8,611 bases of DNA from Betaproteobacteria bacterium HGW-Betaproteobacteria-2 (GTDB lineage Bacteria; Pseudomonadota; Gammaproteobacteria; Burkholderiales; Methylophilaceae): the NCBI GenBank assembly GCA_002842255.1, contig PHCM01000050.1, forward strand, positions 1-8,611. Direction: 5' to 3'. A program made the translations under genes and the position numbers. Below the pieces are notes generated by a model. That model was not told where the DNA came from, made no database searches, and saw only the letters and a program-made list of their open reading frames with translations. This document shows positions 6,245-8,611 of this stretch, piece after piece (the first letter of the stretch is position 1; every line of letters starts with the position of its first letter).

Positions 6245-6332
6245 GAAATGACTCCGAATAAACTGCCGATATGATACCCGAAACAAGGGCTTGCCGTGCG
6301 CCTCCAGCCTTGAGGAAAGCGCAAAAATCGCG

Positions 6333-7745
6333 CTAGTGCTGATGATAAACCCACTCGAGCAAGGCATCCTGGGCGGCACGGCTATTACCCGCCTGCGCAT
6401 GGTTGGCGATAAAGACCACCACCCAGCGCCGGCCCTGCTCATCCAGCAGATAACCGGCCAATGCCCGTACACCATCGATCGAACCGGTCTTGATATGCGC
6501 CCGGCCCTGCACCGGCTTGCCGTTAAGGCGCCGTATCGCTGTGCCATCCACGGCCAGCAAGGGCAGCGAAGACATCAGCTCGGCCATCAAGGGGCTGGCA
6601 TAGACATGCACCAGCAGTTCTCCCAAGTGCCGGGCACTGATGCGCTCGATGCGGGAAAGTCCCGAACCGTTGTCGATCACGAGTTCAGGAAAATTCAGCC
6701 CCTTGCTCGCCAGCCACAGCTGTATTGCCTTGGCACCATTGGTCTCGGTACCGGGCAGCCCTGAGCGCTCGGCGGCAATCGTCAACAGCAGCTGCCGAGT
6801 CATCAGGTTGTTGCTGTATTTGTTGACGCGCCGAATGACGTCGGCCAGCGGCTGCGAATAATGCACACTTAGCCTGACCGCTTGCGGTGGCAAGACATCC
6901 TGTCGGAAGCCGTTCGCCAGACTGCCACCCAGTTGTAGCCAGATCTCGCGGAACAGCTGATAGGTATAGCCCGCATGAGCAAACAGACTGAGATCCAGAT
7001 ATTTCTCCTCGCAACTGGCTGGAAAACTGCCGGTAAAGGCGACTCTGGCCTGTGCACCCTGCCGCTCCACCTGATAACGCAACTGGCTGCGCCAGTCGCC
7101 GCACGCACCGGTAACAGGCTGCAGTTGATTGATCAGCGTGATATCCGGCAACGCTGGGCTGGCCTGCACCATGACGCGCCCGCCCTCGTTGAAGAACTTG
7201 AAACTGGTGGAATTGAGATTGCTGGTCAGCGCATTGGGAATGGCGTTATAGGCGCGATATGGCTCGTTGTCGAACAGACCGGCATCGACCTGTTCAGGGG
7301 AGAAGTAGGTGTCATCCAGAATCAGGCTGCCGCGGATATCCCGCAGGCCGGTCTGACGCAGATCGCTCAACATGCGCCACATATCATGCTGCATCAGTTC
7401 AGGATTGCCGTAGCCCTTGATGATCAGATTGCCGTGCAACACGCCGTCAACCAGCTCGCCATCACGATAGATCTCCGTACGCCAGCGGTAGGCGGGGCCC
7501 AGCAAGTCCAGCGCCGCATAGGTCGTCACCAGCTTCATGGTCGAAGCCGGATTCATCGACCGGTCGGCCTGATGTGCGATCAGGCTGTCAGCGGCGCCGA
7601 TCTGGCGCACATAAACCGAGACCGCATCGAGCGGCACTGCCTGCTTTATCAGCGCCTGCTCGACCACCGCCGGCAACTGCGCGAACGCAATTTGTGGCAG
7701 CAACAGCGCCAGCAAGCCAAGACAGAGTTTCAGCATTGCGGACAT
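6333..7745 (-). CDS. dacB: D-alanyl-D-alanine carboxypeptidase/endopeptidase (PBP4, S13 family)
   Basis: A 470-residue periplasmic class C penicillin-binding protein that trims or cleaves peptidoglycan cross-links. A Sec signal peptide (about 1-22, ending A-F-A before Q23) is clear. The three catalytic motifs are intact: S68-T-M-K71 with nucleophile S68, S311-N-N313, and K419-T-G421. The long insert between the first two motifs is typical of S13 enzymes and carries a C215/C245 pair that could form a disulfide. The length matches E. coli DacB. The start codon overlaps the bioA stop by one base (TGATG), with AGGAG about 11 bases upstream, so translational coupling to bioA is likely. An 88-base gap follows before the FKBP gene. 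It acts in cell-wall remodelling; any functional link with biotin synthesis is not evident. Confidence 0.95.
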   Translation of the reverse strand: MSAMLKLCLGLLALLLPQIAFAQLPAVVEQALIKQAVPLDAVSVYVRQIGAADSLIAHQADRSMNPASTMKLVTTYAALDLLGPAYRWRTEIYRDGELVDGVLHGNLIIKGYGNPELMQHDMWRMLSDLRQTGLRDIRGSLILDDTYFSPEQVDAGLFDNEPYRAYNAIPNALTSNLNSTSFKFFNEGGRVMVQASPALPDITLINQLQPVTGACGDWRSQLRYQVERQGAQARVAFTGSFPASCEEKYLDLSLFAHAGYTYQLFREIWLQLGGSLANGFRQDVLPPQAVRLSVHYSQPLADVIRRVNKYSNNLMTRQLLLTIAAERSGLPGTETNGAKAIQLWLASKGLNFPELVIDNGSGLSRIERISARHLGELLVHVYASPLMAELMSSLPLLAVDGTAIRRLNGKPVQGRAHIKTGSIDGVRALAGYLLDEQGRRWVVVFIANHAQAGNSRAAQDALLEWVYHQH

Positions 7746-8611
7746 CAGACCGCCGACTCCTGCAGCAACTGCACGATCTCGCCGACCATCCAGTCGATCT
7801 CGCTTTCGCTGATGACATAGGGCGGCATCAGGTACACCGTGTTGCCGATGGGGCGCAACAGTAGACCGCGCGCCAGCGCTGCCTGATAGAAACCCTGCTG
7901 AAAATCCTGGCGCCGGCTTTTCACATCAAAAGCGGCAATCATGCCCTGCTGGCGCACATGCATGACCGGCAGGCCAGCCAGCGCCTGCTGCAAGCGCCCC
8001 TTCATATGAATTGATTTCTGCCGGTTTGCTTTCAATATCTGCTCTTGCTCAAAGATATCCAGCGTTGCCAATGCTGCGGCACAAGCCAGCGGATTGCCGG
8101 TATAGCTGTGCGAATGCAAAAAGCCTCGCACCGTGCTGTCATCATAGAAGGCCTGATAAATTTCATCCGTACATAGCGTAACTGACAACGGCAGATAGCC
8201 GCCGGTGATGCCTTTCGACAGACACATGAAGTCGGGCCGGATAGCCGCCTGCTCACAGGCAAACATGGTGCCGGTGCGGCCGAAACCGACCGCAATCTCG
8301 TCCGCGATCAGATGCACCTGGTAACGGCTGCAGATTTCGCGCGCCCGTTGCAGATAAAGCGGCGAATACATCGCCATGCCGGCCGCACATTGCACCAGCG
8401 GCTCGATGATAAAAGCGGCGATTTGTTCATGATGAGCCGCAATATGCTGTTCCAGCGCTTCAGCACAACGTAGTGCATATTGCTCCGCGGTTTCACCCTT
8501 GGCCGCCAGCCGCCAATCAGGACTCGGCATCTGCTCGCTTTTCAGCAGGTCAGCCGGCTTTTTAAGCAAAGCGCAGATCCACTTCAGGGCAGTGATAACC
8601 TCTGCAATCTT
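7745..8611 (-). CDS. bioA: Adenosylmethionine-8-amino-7-oxononanoate aminotransferase, 5' end missing
   Basis: C-terminal part of a class III PLP aminotransferase that converts 8-amino-7-oxononanoate to 7,8-diaminononanoate with S-adenosylmethionine as amino donor, in biotin synthesis. Visible landmarks are I-I-E-P-L-V-Q-C-A-A-G-M, L-I-A-D-E-I-A-V-G-F-G-R-T-G with the pyridine-binding Asp (codon 8300-8302), L-S-K-G-I-T-G-G with the PLP lysine (codon 8213-8215), and H-S-Y-T-G-N-P-L-A-C. The BioA-specific V-Q-C-A-A-G-M context separates it from other class III enzymes. Roughly the first third is off the right edge. The frame is open to the window end, but residues upstream of about 8535 do not resemble BioA, which suggests a frameshift, assembly error or local divergence there. 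A TTG at 8569 should not be taken as the start. dacB overlaps the stop by one base. Confidence 0.9.
   Translation of the reverse strand, partial: KIAEVITALKWICALLKKPADLLKSEQMPSPDWRLAAKGETAEQYALRCAEALEQHIAAHHEQIAAFIIEPLVQCAAGMAMYSPLYLQRAREICSRYQVHLIADEIAVGFGRTGTMFACEQAAIRPDFMCLSKGITGGYLPLSVTLCTDEIYQAFYDDSTVRGFLHSHSYTGNPLACAAALATLDIFEQEQILKANRQKSIHMKGRLQQALAGLPVMHVRQQGMIAAFDVKSRRQDFQQGFYQAALARGLLLRPIGNTVYLMPPYVISESEIDWMVGEIVQLLQESAV

Noticed and set aside
6245..6547. N-terminal extension of the FKBP frame to 257 residues
   Set aside because: The added residues overlap the end of dacB in another frame, are Arg/Ser/Trp-rich, and would bury the lipoprotein signal. The start at 6244 has its own ribosome-binding site.
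6975..7820. 281-codon plus-strand open frame opposite dacB and bioA
   Set aside because: It is antisense to dacB with all catalytic motifs intact and runs across a real gene junction. The composition is that of a reverse-strand shadow.
8567..8569. TTG at 8569 as the bioA start codon
   Set aside because: It lies in the middle of the expected enzyme; the N-terminal third of BioA would be missing. The frame is also open to the window edge.
1..8611. Mobile element, CRISPR array, tRNA/rRNA genes or toxin-antitoxin pair
   Set aside because: No transposase, integrase, direct-repeat array, RNA gene or small paired toxin-like frames were seen. The region reads as conserved housekeeping chromosome.

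Overview
The window looks like ordinary chromosomal DNA of a Gram-negative proteobacterium, most likely a betaproteobacterium. This rests on a Coq7-type ubiquinone hydroxylase, a PBP4-type carboxypeptidase with a Sec signal, a lipoprotein FKBP, and a small protein resembling the DUF2322 family next to coq7. Nitrosomonadales/Gallionellales-like is possible, but that is inference. There are no mobile elements, tRNA or rRNA genes, CRISPR arrays or phage genes. Coding density is high and no gene-free stretch exceeds 300 bases.

Layout. At the left edge (6-24) is a good Fur-box match, probably serving a gene outside the window. A small SelT/SelW/SelH-like thioredoxin-fold protein (74-352, minus) is divergent from a periplasmic S41 processing protease, CtpA (527-1930, plus). 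The protease gene ends at a strong intrinsic terminator. Next, on the plus strand, come coq7 (2094-2714) and a DUF2322-like gene (2741-3061). They converge with a long minus-strand run through two strong hairpins.

The minus-strand run, in transcription order, is: bioA (biotin synthesis, cut by the right edge), dacB (PBP4, overlapping bioA by one base), an FKBP-type prolyl isomerase lipoprotein, an OsmC/YhfA-like protein, a VOC/glyoxalase-fold protein (overlapping osmC by one base), and a 602-residue SLC13-type transporter with two cytoplasmic RCK_C domains. FKBP to SLC13 is tightly packed and probably one transcription unit. dacB to FKBP has an 88-base gap that could hold a promoter.

The genes do not form one obvious pathway. 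They cover envelope maintenance (CtpA, PBP4, FKBP), thiol or peroxide and small-molecule handling (SelT-like, OsmC, VOC), quinone and biotin synthesis, and anion transport. I found no convincing new multi-gene system. The items most worth a second look are: two well-formed ribosome-binding sites in the FKBP gene, predicting exported and cytosolic isoforms; a shared GTGTC-N4-TGACAT palindrome upstream of both ctpA and coq7; a perfect 14-bp inverted repeat inside the end of the DUF2322-like gene; and loss of BioA similarity at the right edge.
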